Positions 40,329 through 47,367 are shown, counted from the first letter of the stretch. The stretch is 47,367 bases of DNA from Bacteroidia bacterium (GCA_021152555.1 JAGKVE010000010.1:1-47367), one strand, 5' to 3'. Notes: a model not told the origin generated them from the sequence alone. A program made the numbers and translations.

Positions 40329-42229
40329 AATCCTTCTTTATCTAATTTTAGCATATGATACAGTTCTTTTGTAGAGCCGTGTTCTACAAATTGGTCATTA
40401 ACGCCGAGACGTAAAATCCGTGGTGTATAGCCATGATCTGCCATCCATTCCAATACGGCACTACCTAATCCCCCTGCTATCACACCGTCCTCCGCAGTCA
40501 CAATGGTATTGTATTTTCGGCCAACCTCATGTAATATGTCTTCATCCAAAGGCTTCAACCAGCGCATATCGTAATGCGCATAGGAAACCCCTCCCGACCT
40601 CCCCTCAAGGGAGGAGATCGCTTCGCTCATGGTGTTTCCGATTGCGCCGATGGTCAGTACGGCAATATCTTTTCCGTCCCTGAGTTTAACGCCCTTGCCT
40701 CTTTCGACTTTCGACTTTCGACTTTCGACTTCCACAGCGGCTCTGCCGCGTGGATATCGTATGGCGACAGGTCCATCCAGTTCCTCTGCCAATTCCATCA
40801 TCTGACGCAAATCTTCAGCTGTTCGGGGGGCGCATATCTGCATATTCGGAATCGGGCGGAGATATGCAAGATCCAACAGACCGTGGTGCGTTGCGCCGTC
40901 GTTACCTACTATGCCGGCACGGTCAATACACAATACCACGTGCAGGTTTTGCAGTGCAACATCATGAATAATATTATCGTATGCACGCTGCAGGAATGTG
41001 GAATATACATTGCAATATGGCAGTTTTCCCGCCTTTGCCAGTCCTGCACTGAATGTCACCGCATGACCCTCTGCGATGCCTACATCGTACACACGGTCAG
41101 GCAATTCTTTTTGCATGATACTCATCGAGCACCCGCTGGGCATAGCGGGCGTTATTCCTACTATCCGGTCGTTCTTTTTCGCCAGCTCCAACAGCGTCTC
41201 TCCGAACACCTCCTGCCACAGCGGCGGAACGGGATCTCCCTCCTTTGAGGGGAGGGTCGGGGAGAGGTTTCTTTCTCCTGTTTCCACATCAAACTCTCCT
41301 GGCGCATGCCAAACCGTCTGGTCATTTTCTGCCGGCGCATATCCTTTACCTTTTTTAGTAATGATATGCAATACTTTTGGGCCGCGATGATTCTTAATCT
41401 CACTAAGGATACGTACCAATCCTATCACGTCATGACCGTCTGTAGGACCAAAATAACGGATATTCAAACCGGTAAAGATATTATTCGGCTGACTACTCAG
41501 CATCGCCTTCAGGTTATTATTTCTTCGTAATATAGCCTGACGCTTTTGCTCATCCACCAAATGCCATCTCGCTGCAAACTGATATAGCCGCCAGCGCCAA
41601 CGGTTATAGCGGGCGCTCGTTGTTAAATCAACCAAATATTGCGTAAATCCTCCTTTTAGGGGATCAATAGCCATATGGTTGTCATTGAGCACAATCAATA
41701 GATTATTTTTGTCCATCGAGGTGTTGTTCAGTCCCTCGAAAGCCAGACCGCCGGTCATGGCTCCGTCGCCTATAATAGCTACTACGTCGCGCTTCTTTTC
41801 TCCCTCTCCTTGGGAGAGGGTCGGGGTGAGGTTTATTCCTATATCAAGTCCCAGCGCAGCAGATATACTGTTACTTGCATGTCCGGCAATGAACGCATCA
41901 TATTCGCTCTCTGCCGGATTGGTAAACGGGCTTAATCCTTTGAATTGCCTGTTCGTATGAAAACGGTCGCGGCGTCCTGTCAAAATCTTATGCGCATAAG
42001 CTTGATGACCCACATCCCACACCAGTTTGTCGTTCGGGGTGTCAAATACGTAGTGCAAGGCTACTGTCAACTCGATAGTGCCCAATGATGAAGCCAAATG
42101 GCCGGGGTTTTTGCTCAGTGCCTCAATGATAAACTGGCGCAACTCCGCACACACTGCCGGCAATTCATCTACCCTCAGTTTTTTCAAATCTGCGGGAGAA
42201 TCAATATGGTTGATATACGTATAATCCAT
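40295..42229 (-). CDS. dxs: 1-deoxy-D-xylulose-5-phosphate synthase
   Basis: The 644-aa ThDP enzyme condenses pyruvate and glyceraldehyde 3-phosphate, the first step of the MEP isoprenoid pathway. Landmarks are WDVGHQAYAHKILTGR, GHASNSISAALG, the ThDP/Mg motif VAIIGDGAMTGG with NNLLIVLNDNHMAI, then DVGIAEGHAVTFSAGLA (catalytic Glu), DRAGIVGNDGATHHG and VEDGVIAGGLGSAV. Total length is normal, but four surface loops are made of dispersed repeats: about 134-144 (LTPTLSQGEGE), 321-332 (LSPTLPSKEG), 500-510 (ESRKSKVE) and 539-548 (SLEGRSGG). They seem to have replaced rather than simply lengthened the loops. The 3' end overlaps trkA by 34 bp. Confidence 0.97.
   Translation of the reverse strand: MDYTYINHIDSPADLKKLRVDELPAVCAELRQFIIEALSKNPGHLASSLGTIELTVALHYVFDTPNDKLVWDVGHQAYAHKILTGRRDRFHTNRQFKGLSPFTNPAESEYDAFIAGHASNSISAALGLDIGINLTPTLSQGEGEKKRDVVAIIGDGAMTGGLAFEGLNNTSMDKNNLLIVLNDNHMAIDPLKGGFTQYLVDLTTSARYNRWRWRLYQFAARWHLVDEQKRQAILRRNNNLKAMLSSQPNNIFTGLNIRYFGPTDGHDVIGLVRILSEIKNHRGPKVLHIITKKGKGYAPAENDQTVWHAPGEFDVETGERNLSPTLPSKEGDPVPPLWQEVFGETLLELAKKNDRIVGITPAMPSGCSMSIMQKELPDRVYDVGIAEGHAVTFSAGLAKAGKLPYCNVYSTFLQRAYDNIIHDVALQNLHVVLCIDRAGIVGNDGATHHGLLDLAYLRPIPNMQICAPRTAEDLRQMMELAEELDGPVAIRYPRGRAAVEVESRKSKVERGKGVKLRDGKDIAVLTIGAIGNTMSEAISSLEGRSGGVSYAHYDMRWLKPLDEDILHEVGRKYNTIVTAEDGVIAGGLGSAVLEWMADHGYTPRILRLGVNDQFVEHGSTKELYHMLKLDKEGLCESLLQVPVK
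40587..40616. repeat. GC-rich palindromic element in dxs (site 1)
   Basis: CCCTCCCGACCTCCCCTCAAGGGAGG-type element, split here as CCCCTCCCGACCT and CCCCTCAAGGGAGG, read in frame as SLEGRSGG. Confidence 0.75.
40700..40732. repeat. GTCGAAA heptamer array in frame in dxs (site 2)
   Basis: Four tandem CTTTCGA units on the plus strand are read on the minus strand as VESRKSKVE. The unit matches the intergenic arrays at 26710 and 21108. Confidence 0.9.
41236..41268. repeat. GC-rich palindromic element in dxs (site 3)
   Basis: CTCCCTCCTTTGAGGGGAGGG followed closely by TCGGGGAGAGG, encoding LSPTLPSKEG; written here as two parts: CTCCCTCCTTTGAGGGGAGG and GTCGGGGAGAGG. Confidence 0.8.
41800..41831. 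repeat. GC-rich palindromic element in dxs (site 4)
   Basis: CCCTCTCCTTGGGAGAGGG then TCGGGGTGAGG, encoding LTPTLSQGEGE. This CCCTC/GAGGG plus TCGGGGTGAGG form is the most complete copy in the window. Confidence 0.85.
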
Positions 42230-42272
42230 TAAATTGTATTCTCTCCTTCCCTATTCTCACCTACACTAATCA

Positions 42273-42920
42273 TTAGATTTCCTTTCCCGTCTTTTCTTCT
42301 GCCTCAAATGGGAAGAGTCCGAATAATTCAGCGTCTATACGATCCGTTACCCAACGGAAGTCCTCAGGATTATCTCCGAATTTGATTTTATCGCCTTCGA
42401 CAATCAATAGTTTGCCTTTGTAATCCTTAATCCAATTCTCATATTTATCGTTCAGACCCTGCAAATAATCTATCTTGATAGACTGTTCATAGCCGCGGCC
42501 GCGTTTTTGTATTTGCGCCACAAGCGTTTGGATAGACGCACGGACGTAAATCAGCAAATCCGGCATCTTGACAAGCGACATCATCAAATCAAACAAGTCG
42601 CGATAGTTTTCAAAGTCGCGGTCTGACATAAAGCCTTGTTCATGCAGGTTGGGCGCAAAAATACGGGCATCCTCATATATTGTGCGGTCTTGGATTATAT
42701 ATTTGTCTTCTTGCCCAATCTCCACCACGTCTTTAAAACGCTTGTTTAAAAAATACACTTGCAAATTGAACGACCAACGCGCCATATCGGCATAGAAATC
42801 GCTCAAATACGGATTATACTCCACGCTCTCAAAACGCGGTTCCCAGCCATAATGTTTGGCTAACATATTGGTCAACGTGGTTTTGCCGCAACCAATGTTT
42901 CCTGCTACTGCTATATGCAT
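42273..42920 (-). CDS. Deoxynucleoside kinase, second of a tandem pair
   Basis: The 215-aa protein from ATG 42920 has the dNK family P-loop GNIGCGKTT (7-15), the ES-type base site EPRFESVEYNPYL, the DRT motif IIQDRTIYED and the lid KRGRGYEQSI. It should phosphorylate purine deoxynucleosides (dGuo/dAdo) with ATP. A longer frame to 42989 overlaps the preceding gene and is not used. It is a clear paralogue of the kinase 7 bp upstream; shared segments include AKHYGWEPRFES versus AKYYGWEPRFES and the RIDAELFGLF end. Confidence 0.93.
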   Translation of the reverse strand: MHIAVAGNIGCGKTTLTNMLAKHYGWEPRFESVEYNPYLSDFYADMARWSFNLQVYFLNKRFKDVVEIGQEDKYIIQDRTIYEDARIFAPNLHEQGFMSDRDFENYRDLFDLMMSLVKMPDLLIYVRASIQTLVAQIQKRGRGYEQSIKIDYLQGLNDKYENWIKDYKGKLLIVEGDKIKFGDNPEDFRWVTDRIDAELFGLFPFEAEEKTGKEI

Positions 42921-42927
42921 ACTATTA

Positions 42928-43578
42928 CTATAATTTTCTCTGTTCTTTTGCCCAGTTAGCCTCGCTGAATAGTCCGAATAATTCGGCATCCACGCGGTCT
43001 ATTATTTTGCGAAAATCTGACGGGTTGTTTTCAAAATCCATGTCATCTGATTCAATCACAAGAACACGGCCGTCATATCTATGGAAAATAAAATCCTCAT
43101 ATTTCTCGTTTAACCCTTTCAGATAATCTATCTGCATGGTTTGTTCATAGTCACGCCCGCGCTTTTGAATCTGCGCAATGAGAGCCGGAACTGACTTACG
43201 AAGATATATCATCATATCCGGCATTTTCATTTGCGATTTCATCAAGTCGAACAGTTCCATGAATGTTGTATAATCGCGGTCGCTCAAATCTCCGCGTTCA
43301 TAGTTATTGCGAACAAACACATAGACGCCTTCAAAAATACTACGATCCTGAACGATCGTATGGGTCGCCTTTTGGACGGCCATCATATCTTTGAATCGTT
43401 CCTTGAGGAAATATGTCTCAAGACAGAATGCCCAGCGCTTTATGTCTCCGTAATAATCTTCCAGGTATGGGTTGAAACTCACGCTTTCAAAGCGTGGTTC
43501 CCACCCATAATACTTCGCCAACATCTTTGTCAGCGTTGTCTTTCCGGCTCCTATATTTCCAGATATCGCTATGTACAC
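42928..43578 (-). CDS. Deoxynucleoside kinase, first of a tandem pair
   Basis: The 216-aa protein has P-loop GNIGAGKTT (7-15), EPRFESVSFNPYL, the motif VQDRSIFEG and lid KRGRDYEQTM. The start is GTG (43578), sharing its G with the TAG stop of the amylase gene. A tandem pair of closely related deoxynucleoside kinases recalls the heterodimeric dAK/dGK of lactobacilli, where neighbouring genes make one enzyme with two specificities. A heterodimer here is inference. It serves purine deoxynucleoside salvage. Confidence 0.93.
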   Translation of the reverse strand: MYIAISGNIGAGKTTLTKMLAKYYGWEPRFESVSFNPYLEDYYGDIKRWAFCLETYFLKERFKDMMAVQKATHTIVQDRSIFEGVYVFVRNNYERGDLSDRDYTTFMELFDLMKSQMKMPDMMIYLRKSVPALIAQIQKRGRDYEQTMQIDYLKGLNEKYEDFIFHRYDGRVLVIESDDMDFENNPSDFRKIIDRVDAELFGLFSEANWAKEQRKL

Positions 43579-45980
43579 TATCGTACCTCCATTCCGGTTA
43601 TTGTGTACATTTTATTACCGCGAAGTATCAACACTTGTCCGTTTCGCATAATTTTCTGTGCCTTCTGTGTTTCTTCACCGGACACATTCTCAACCGGCAG
43701 CAAACTCTCAAGGTCCTTGTTGATAACCGGCAGTTCGACTTTCTTTCCCGTGAATATTTTCAGTTCTCCGGCTTGCAACGTGATCGTCCCGCTTGCGTTC
43801 GTTCCGCCTGCATAGTAGTCGTACCACGTACCTGAAGGCAAAGTCGCTGTCTGCGCTGTCGCAGGATCGAAGTTTGCTACTATATATGCGTTATTCCCCC
43901 ATTGTACATAACGGACTTTCACTCCTGAACCGATAGCCTGCGCTGTCGGGTTGCCGGCAAACACTTCAGGCATAATCTTCGTTCGCAGTTGGATAGCCTG
44001 CGCGCACTTTGTATAAGCAGCCACACGGTTGGCGTCGCGGAAATAACCTGCGCCCTCAGGACGGGGTTTTGGGTCCACGCGGCCACCTGATGTGGCATTG
44101 GGTTTATCAATACTGCAATTAATGGAGAAATCGTAACCGATCTCCTCAAACTGCCATATCATATGCGAACCATTCAGCAATACGTTCATCGCCACATTCT
44201 CAGGTACACGGCCGATACGCGTCGCCAAGTCCGTCTTGATGGCGCCGTTTCCCCACTGGGTACATTTATATTGCATTCGCTCCTCATCATGGCTCTCGCA
44301 ATATGTGACATAGCCGTCTTTATTGGCATCGGCGAAACTGTCTCCTGTTTTAAGCCATCCCATCGCCGTCTGGCAATAGGCGTTGTTGGTATTCATCCAG
44401 CATAACATTCCTGCATTTATCAATTGCGGACGGTCAGAACCGGCTTTGCTTCCCCAGTGTTCCAAAATCATATAAGCACCCGGCGAAGCTGCCTGAACAC
44501 CATTCTGATAATAATCTTTCAAATTGGTTACTGCATCATATTCTGTTCCGCAAAGACCGTGACTCAGATCCAAACGAAAACCATCCACTTTGTATTCTTT
44601 CAACCAGTGTTGGAAAACGCGTGTGAACATCGTATGTGCCGGTCCAAAAGCGTGATTCCAGTCCTCGCCGTAGTTGTTATCGTCGTGAGGAACCTTTGTT
44701 GATTCGTTGAACCACGGGTTATACTTCAAATCATCGCCCCACGGATAGAGTTTCGCCATAGGGTTTTGACCGGTAGTATGATTGAATACCATATCTAGGA
44801 TAACCGCTATGCCGCGTTGGTGACACTCATCAATAAATTGCTTGATCTTGGTTTCAGGACCATAAGCTCTATCCGGCGCAAAATAGAGTGTAGGGTTATA
44901 TCCCCAACTCTTGTTTCCCTCGAACTCGCTGATAGGCATTAGCTCAATCGCGTTTACACCTAATTGCTCAAGGTAGTCCAAGCGCTGACGTACGCCTTCG
45001 ATAGAACGTCCCAGCGTGAAATCATACACCCATAACTCATAAATTACCAGATTATTTTTGTCCGGGCGCTTGAAATTGAGCGTCGCCTCTGACCACTGGT
45101 ATGCTGGTTTCTGTGTTTGAATAACAGTCACATAACCGCCATCTGCTCCGCGTTTCGGATAATCAATCAGCGTCGGATCTTGGGCTTTAGGCTCATATTT
45201 GTCATCCGGATGAATCACTTTTTCAGAATAGATATCGCATATCTGCTTCTTCACGCCATCAGCACGTTCTACTGCATATTGGAATCGGTATTCCTTCTGC
45301 GGTTCCAGCCCTGTCAGAGTAATCCAGAAATAATTACCGTCTTTATACAGTTGATGAGCGGCATCCAGTTTCCAATTGGTCATATCGCCAAGCAGGAACA
45401 CACGCTTTGCGGATTCTGTCTTACTGGCGGCGTAGGTACACAATGTCACGGATGTGCCATCCGAACCGTAATAGATTCCTTGGTCTATTCCCGTAGGACG
45501 GGCTTTGGTAGTTGGCGTCACGCCTTCCACTGCCGCCCATATATCCATATCGGAGTTGTCCTCACCTATATAAATAAAGATATCTCCGCATGACGCAGTT
45601 TTGCCTTCTTTGCTTCCGCCGGGGCCATCATGGAAGACAAAAGCCAACGCCGTCACTTCTGTGCCGGTGGGTATTTTGTAGAAATCAAACATATTGTTGA
45701 TCTCTAACTGCCATTTGTCTCCAACTTTTGTCAACTGGGGAGCACTGGTTGAACGCCATGAGCCGCCTACCACGCCCAGCCAGTCGTTTTTAGTTGTGCA
45801 ATATCCTGTGTGGGCGTAACATTTCATGGCATCTTTCATGCCTGCGTTACCTTTTAGGGGGTCGAAAGTGATAGTTATCTTCCCCGTATAGCCGGGTTCA
45901 ATTATTGCCGGCGATGTTGTCACTTGCGCACGCGCGCATAACGCGAACAACACTATGAAACAAAGAATATTTCTGCGCAT
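43578..45980 (-). CDS. Secreted GH13 alpha-amylase-family enzyme with CBM48-like module
   Basis: The product is 800 aa from ATG 45980 (MRRNILCFIVLFALCARAQ, a signal peptide); the longer frame crosses the promoter. A starch-binding/CBM48-like domain (about 175-260, VFLLGDMTNWKLDAAHQLYK) precedes a GH13 barrel with DMVFNH, GFRLDLSHG (nucleophile Asp471), MILEHW (acid/base Glu507) and CESHDEERM (Asp565). A C-terminal beta domain follows, ending in RNGQVLILRGNKMYTITGME, a motif shared with the secreted protein at 9154. It should cleave alpha-glucans outside the inner membrane. It heads the operon with dNK, dxs, trk and coaE genes, an odd combination. Confidence 0.95.
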   Translation of the reverse strand: MRRNILCFIVLFALCARAQVTTSPAIIEPGYTGKITITFDPLKGNAGMKDAMKCYAHTGYCTTKNDWLGVVGGSWRSTSAPQLTKVGDKWQLEINNMFDFYKIPTGTEVTALAFVFHDGPGGSKEGKTASCGDIFIYIGEDNSDMDIWAAVEGVTPTTKARPTGIDQGIYYGSDGTSVTLCTYAASKTESAKRVFLLGDMTNWKLDAAHQLYKDGNYFWITLTGLEPQKEYRFQYAVERADGVKKQICDIYSEKVIHPDDKYEPKAQDPTLIDYPKRGADGGYVTVIQTQKPAYQWSEATLNFKRPDKNNLVIYELWVYDFTLGRSIEGVRQRLDYLEQLGVNAIELMPISEFEGNKSWGYNPTLYFAPDRAYGPETKIKQFIDECHQRGIAVILDMVFNHTTGQNPMAKLYPWGDDLKYNPWFNESTKVPHDDNNYGEDWNHAFGPAHTMFTRVFQHWLKEYKVDGFRLDLSHGLCGTEYDAVTNLKDYYQNGVQAASPGAYMILEHWGSKAGSDRPQLINAGMLCWMNTNNAYCQTAMGWLKTGDSFADANKDGYVTYCESHDEERMQYKCTQWGNGAIKTDLATRIGRVPENVAMNVLLNGSHMIWQFEEIGYDFSINCSIDKPNATSGGRVDPKPRPEGAGYFRDANRVAAYTKCAQAIQLRTKIMPEVFAGNPTAQAIGSGVKVRYVQWGNNAYIVANFDPATAQTATLPSGTWYDYYAGGTNASGTITLQAGELKIFTGKKVELPVINKDLESLLPVENVSGEETQKAQKIMRNGQVLILRGNKMYTITGMEVR

Positions 45981-46120
45981 AATATAAATGAGTTTGTGCG
46001 CCCGCGCGTTGCGGGCGCCATTTCCAGCGCGGGCACGAAAAAAAGAAATGCAAGAACACTTGCAGCAAGTTTGTGAATTCCTGCGGACTGTTTTTGAATT
46101 CCTGTGATTGTTTTTTTCAT
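45953..46120 (-). CDS. Possible leader ORF overlapping the amylase start
   Basis: A 55-codon frame opens with MKKTITGIQKQ in the amylase leader, contains a hydrophobic stretch (AASVLAFLFFVPALEMAPA) and stops 28 bp after the amylase ATG, in another frame. Its start is well placed after the promoter box. It may be a regulatory upstream ORF or the remains of an older signal peptide region. No ribosome-binding evidence is available. Confidence 0.3.
   Translation of the reverse strand: MKKTITGIQKQSAGIHKLAASVLAFLFFVPALEMAPATRGRTNSFILCAEIFFVS
45998..46018 (-). promoter_or_regulatory. GC-rich hairpin in the amylase leader
   Basis: GCGCCCGC-GCGTT-GCGGGCGC has a perfect 8-bp stem and ends 18 bp before the amylase ATG. 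It could control translation; there is no T tract for termination. Confidence 0.6.
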
Positions 46121-46156
46121 GGCTCTCTGGAATTTGATTTTTATCGTAAACGGCTG

Positions 46157-46164
46157 CAAAGATA
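46157..46164 (-). promoter_or_regulatory. -7 box TATCTTTG for the amylase-to-coaE operon
   Basis: Minus strand TTATCTTTGCAGCCG fits TAnnTTTG and implies a leader of about 170 nt. Confidence 0.6.
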
Positions 46165-46271
46165 ATATATTTTTCACATATATGCAAGCGCGCGCGAATT
46201 TTTTTCTAAAAAATATGTATTTTTTACGTTCCAACTCAGTAACGTCCTCTAAAAATTACGTTTCTTCTTTG

Positions 46272-47141
46272 TCAACTATTATCCGAAATCCGCTCAATCC
46301 TTTGCACCACAACCTTTGTACTTTGTACTTCATCACCCGGTACTTTGTCACTTGGCACTTTGTCTCTTTGTACCTTAAATATGGTTCTCCACCCTGCGTA
46401 ATCCATTTTGTACTCCCGTTCCGGATCGTCTTGGTAACCTGGACGGGGGTCTTGACTCAAAATATACTCAATATCGTCCTTGACTTTCGTAAAGTTTTCA
46501 TCGAGCCGATATCGAGCCGTTATCGAGCCGTTATCGAGCCAACTTCGAGAGATAAGACTCCAATCGACTGACAATCTGTACGTTTTCGTCTCGTCCGCAA
46601 ATCCGTTTTTTGCATCCTCGTGGCTGTCACTGAAACTCAAATACGGTTTGATATCGTAGATTGGAGTCCCGTCCAGCACATCCGCACCGCTCACTATCAG
46701 TTCTACACGCCCGCTTTCCGGATGAGTATAACTTGATTCGTAATTTTTAATTTTTAATTTCTCATTAAAGCGGACGGCTAAAAGCCGTACACTTGACAGC
46801 CCTATCGGATTAGGGCGGAACGGACTGCGCGTAGCAAAAACACCCATTCGTTTGTTCCCGCCCAGCCTCGGCGGACGCACCGTCGGACTCCAACTAAGTC
46901 CGGCAGCAGGTTCATCCTGCGGTCTTTCAGCGTCAGCGGTCGGGGTACTTTGTACCTCACTAAATCCCCATATCAGCCACAGATGACTGAATCCTTCAAT
47001 ACCGCGCAGTGCTTCGCGCACGTTGTATTCCGGCTCAAATACGATACGCGTCAGAATAGGACTCTCATCCCTGCTCTGGCGCGGTATGCCGAACTTGTCC
47101 GTGTGCCCGTTTCGGGCGTATGCTATCACTTTTAGATTCAT
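46272..47141 (-). CDS. trmO: tRNA (N6-threonylcarbamoyladenosine-37) methyltransferase TrmO, repeat-expanded
   Basis: The 289-aa protein is a TsaA/YaeB family SAM enzyme that methylates t6A37 of tRNA-Thr. Core motifs are GIPRQS, GIEGFSHLWLIWGF, TVRPPRLGGNKRMGVFATRSPFRPNPIGLS (positions about 83-112) and DGTPIYDIKPYLSFSD. Between conserved blocks are repeat-derived stretches: about 61-79 (TPTADAERPQDEPAAG), 118-135 (FNEKLKIKNYESS), 198-214 (LDNGSITARYRLDE) and 257-276 (KVQRDKVPSDKVPGDEVQST). The catalytic core seems intact. The start at 47141 has a TAATTTTG box 20 bp upstream. Confidence 0.92.
   Translation of the reverse strand: MNLKVIAYARNGHTDKFGIPRQSRDESPILTRIVFEPEYNVREALRGIEGFSHLWLIWGFSEVQSTPTADAERPQDEPAAGLSWSPTVRPPRLGGNKRMGVFATRSPFRPNPIGLSSVRLLAVRFNEKLKIKNYESSYTHPESGRVELIVSGADVLDGTPIYDIKPYLSFSDSHEDAKNGFADETKTYRLSVDWSLISRSWLDNGSITARYRLDENFTKVKDDIEYILSQDPRPGYQDDPEREYKMDYAGWRTIFKVQRDKVPSDKVPGDEVQSTKVVVQRIERISDNS
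46314..46373. repeat. TACTTTG/CACTTTG heptamer array in the trmO 3' end
   Basis: TTTGTACTTTGTACTT, GGTACTTTGTCACTTGG and CACTTTGTCTCTTTGTACC form a 7-8 bp repeat. It is translated as KVQRDKVPSDKVPGDEVQST, a visible seven-residue cycle. Confidence 0.85.
46500..46548. repeat. TATCGAGCCGT 11-bp array in trmO
   Basis: Four 11-bp units (CGAGCCGATAT, CGAGCCGTTAT twice, CGAGCCAACTT) encode SWLDNGSITARYRLDEN. The period matches the array before panD. Confidence 0.85.
46738..46788. repeat. AATTTTT heptamers and ACGGCT hairpin in trmO
   Basis: GTAATTTTTAATTTTTAATTT (three units; written over 20 bases only in position terms: 46738-46760) and ACGGCT-AAA-AGCCGT (46774-46788) interrupt the protein between SSVRLLAV and HPESGRVEL. 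Confidence 0.75.
46905..46960. repeat. Hairpin modules in trmO
   Basis: GCAGG-TTCAT-CCTGC followed by GGTCTTTCAGCGTCAGCGG and TCGGGGTACTTTGTACC combines the GGTCTTT hairpin module with the TACTTTG heptamer. It is translated as QSTPTADAERPQDEPAAG. Confidence 0.8.
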
Positions 47142-47160
47142 AAATATCCTTTTTTCGGCA

Positions 47161-47168
47161 CAAAATTA
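47161..47168 (-). promoter_or_regulatory. -7 box TAATTTTG for trmO
   Basis: Minus strand GTAATTTTGTGCCG fits TAnnTTTG, 20 bp upstream of the trmO ATG. Confidence 0.6.
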
Positions 47169-47231
47169 CAAAAAAACACCCATATTTGCAAAAAAAATGC
47201 AAAAAAATTTGGTCATTTCAAAAAAAAGCAG

Positions 47232-47239
47232 TACTTTTG
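47232..47239 (+). promoter_or_regulatory. -7 box TACTTTTG for the tRNA transcript
   Basis: AGTACTTTTGCACTCGC fits TAnnTTTG, 81 bp upstream of the tRNA. The leader contains a hairpin TTCCCG-ATTAA-CGGGAA (47295-47311) just before the tRNA. Confidence 0.6.
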
Positions 47240-47319
47240 CACTCGCTTTCGTCCGAAGAGCATATTTTTTTGCCCTTTCCGGCGGAGGCCGGTTTTCCCG
47301 ATTAACGGGAACACCTCCG

Positions 47320-47367
47320 GGTGCCATAGCTCAGTTGGTAGAGCAAAGGACTGAAAATCCTTGTGTC
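47320..47367 (+). tRNA. tRNA-Phe (GAA), 5' part, cut by the window end
   Basis: GGTGCCATAGCTCAGTTGGT starts the acceptor and D arm; the anticodon arm AAGGACTGAAAATCCTT has anticodon GAA in loop CTGAAAA. The T arm and 3' acceptor lie beyond the window. Cotranscription with further tRNA genes is possible. Confidence 0.93.

Overview
The window looks like a chromosome segment of a member of the Bacteroidales (phylum Bacteroidota). The evidence is a recurring TAnnTTTG promoter box (at least ten copies upstream of genes), a Bacteroidota-type alpha-glucan phosphorylase, a TGT enzyme without the usual zinc cysteines, type IX-like C-terminal modules on secreted proteins, tandem deoxynucleoside kinases, and an almost complete lack of strong Shine-Dalgarno sites. 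No phage, IS element, integrase or CRISPR array is present. Most genes are housekeeping; the accessory part is a type III restriction-modification pair with a structured RNA beside it.

Layout. 1-2526 (minus): a ribbon-helix-helix regulator coupled to an outer-membrane protein, and a short RNase R-like nuclease. 2655-8513 (plus): alpha-glucan phosphorylase, a small secreted protein, panD, tgt and an LptF/LptG permease. 8546-8830 (minus): a tiny secreted protein. 9154-18291 (plus): a secreted lipoprotein-like paralog family member, typA, tig, mpl, a 5'-nucleotidase, dCMP deaminase and an S41 protease. 18348-20956 (minus): pepD and ansA. 21035-21565: a repeat-filled intergenic region. 21566-26035 (minus): type III res and mod, with a candidate non-coding RNA upstream. 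26408-33503 (minus): a tetR-tolC-mfp-RND efflux operon ending in a four-helix-bundle gene and a PII-like gene. 33643-45980 (minus): nine tightly packed genes: GH13 amylase, two deoxynucleoside kinases, dxs, trkA, trkH, an SGNH hydrolase, an MBOAT acyltransferase and coaE. 46272-47141 (minus): trmO. 47320-47367 (plus): the 5' part of a tRNA-Phe.

The most striking signal is not a gene. Almost every non-overlapping gene junction carries a short degenerate tandem array whose unit is 7, 8 or 11 bp (for example GTCGAAA, AATTGAG, ATCTCGAA, GACGGCTAATT), often mixed with small hairpin modules. Different junctions use different units. Some arrays supply the start or stop codon of the flanking gene (lptG start; dcd and tetR stops; acrB C-terminus). 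Related units, plus GC-rich palindromes of the TCGGGGTGAGG type, also lie in frame inside proteins: RNase R-like, Dxs (four places), TrmO (at least four), MBOAT, the SGNH hydrolase and probably the S41 protease. This resembles in concept the palindromic elements that insert in frame into Rickettsia genes, but the sequences and 7/8/11-bp periodicity are different.

Two further signals deserve attention: a nested, roughly 145-nt hairpin RNA at 26093-26238, whose G-U pairs point to the minus strand and which has its own promoter-like box and terminator-like hairpin; and an AT-rich block inside the mod methyltransferase that fits a swapped target-recognition domain.
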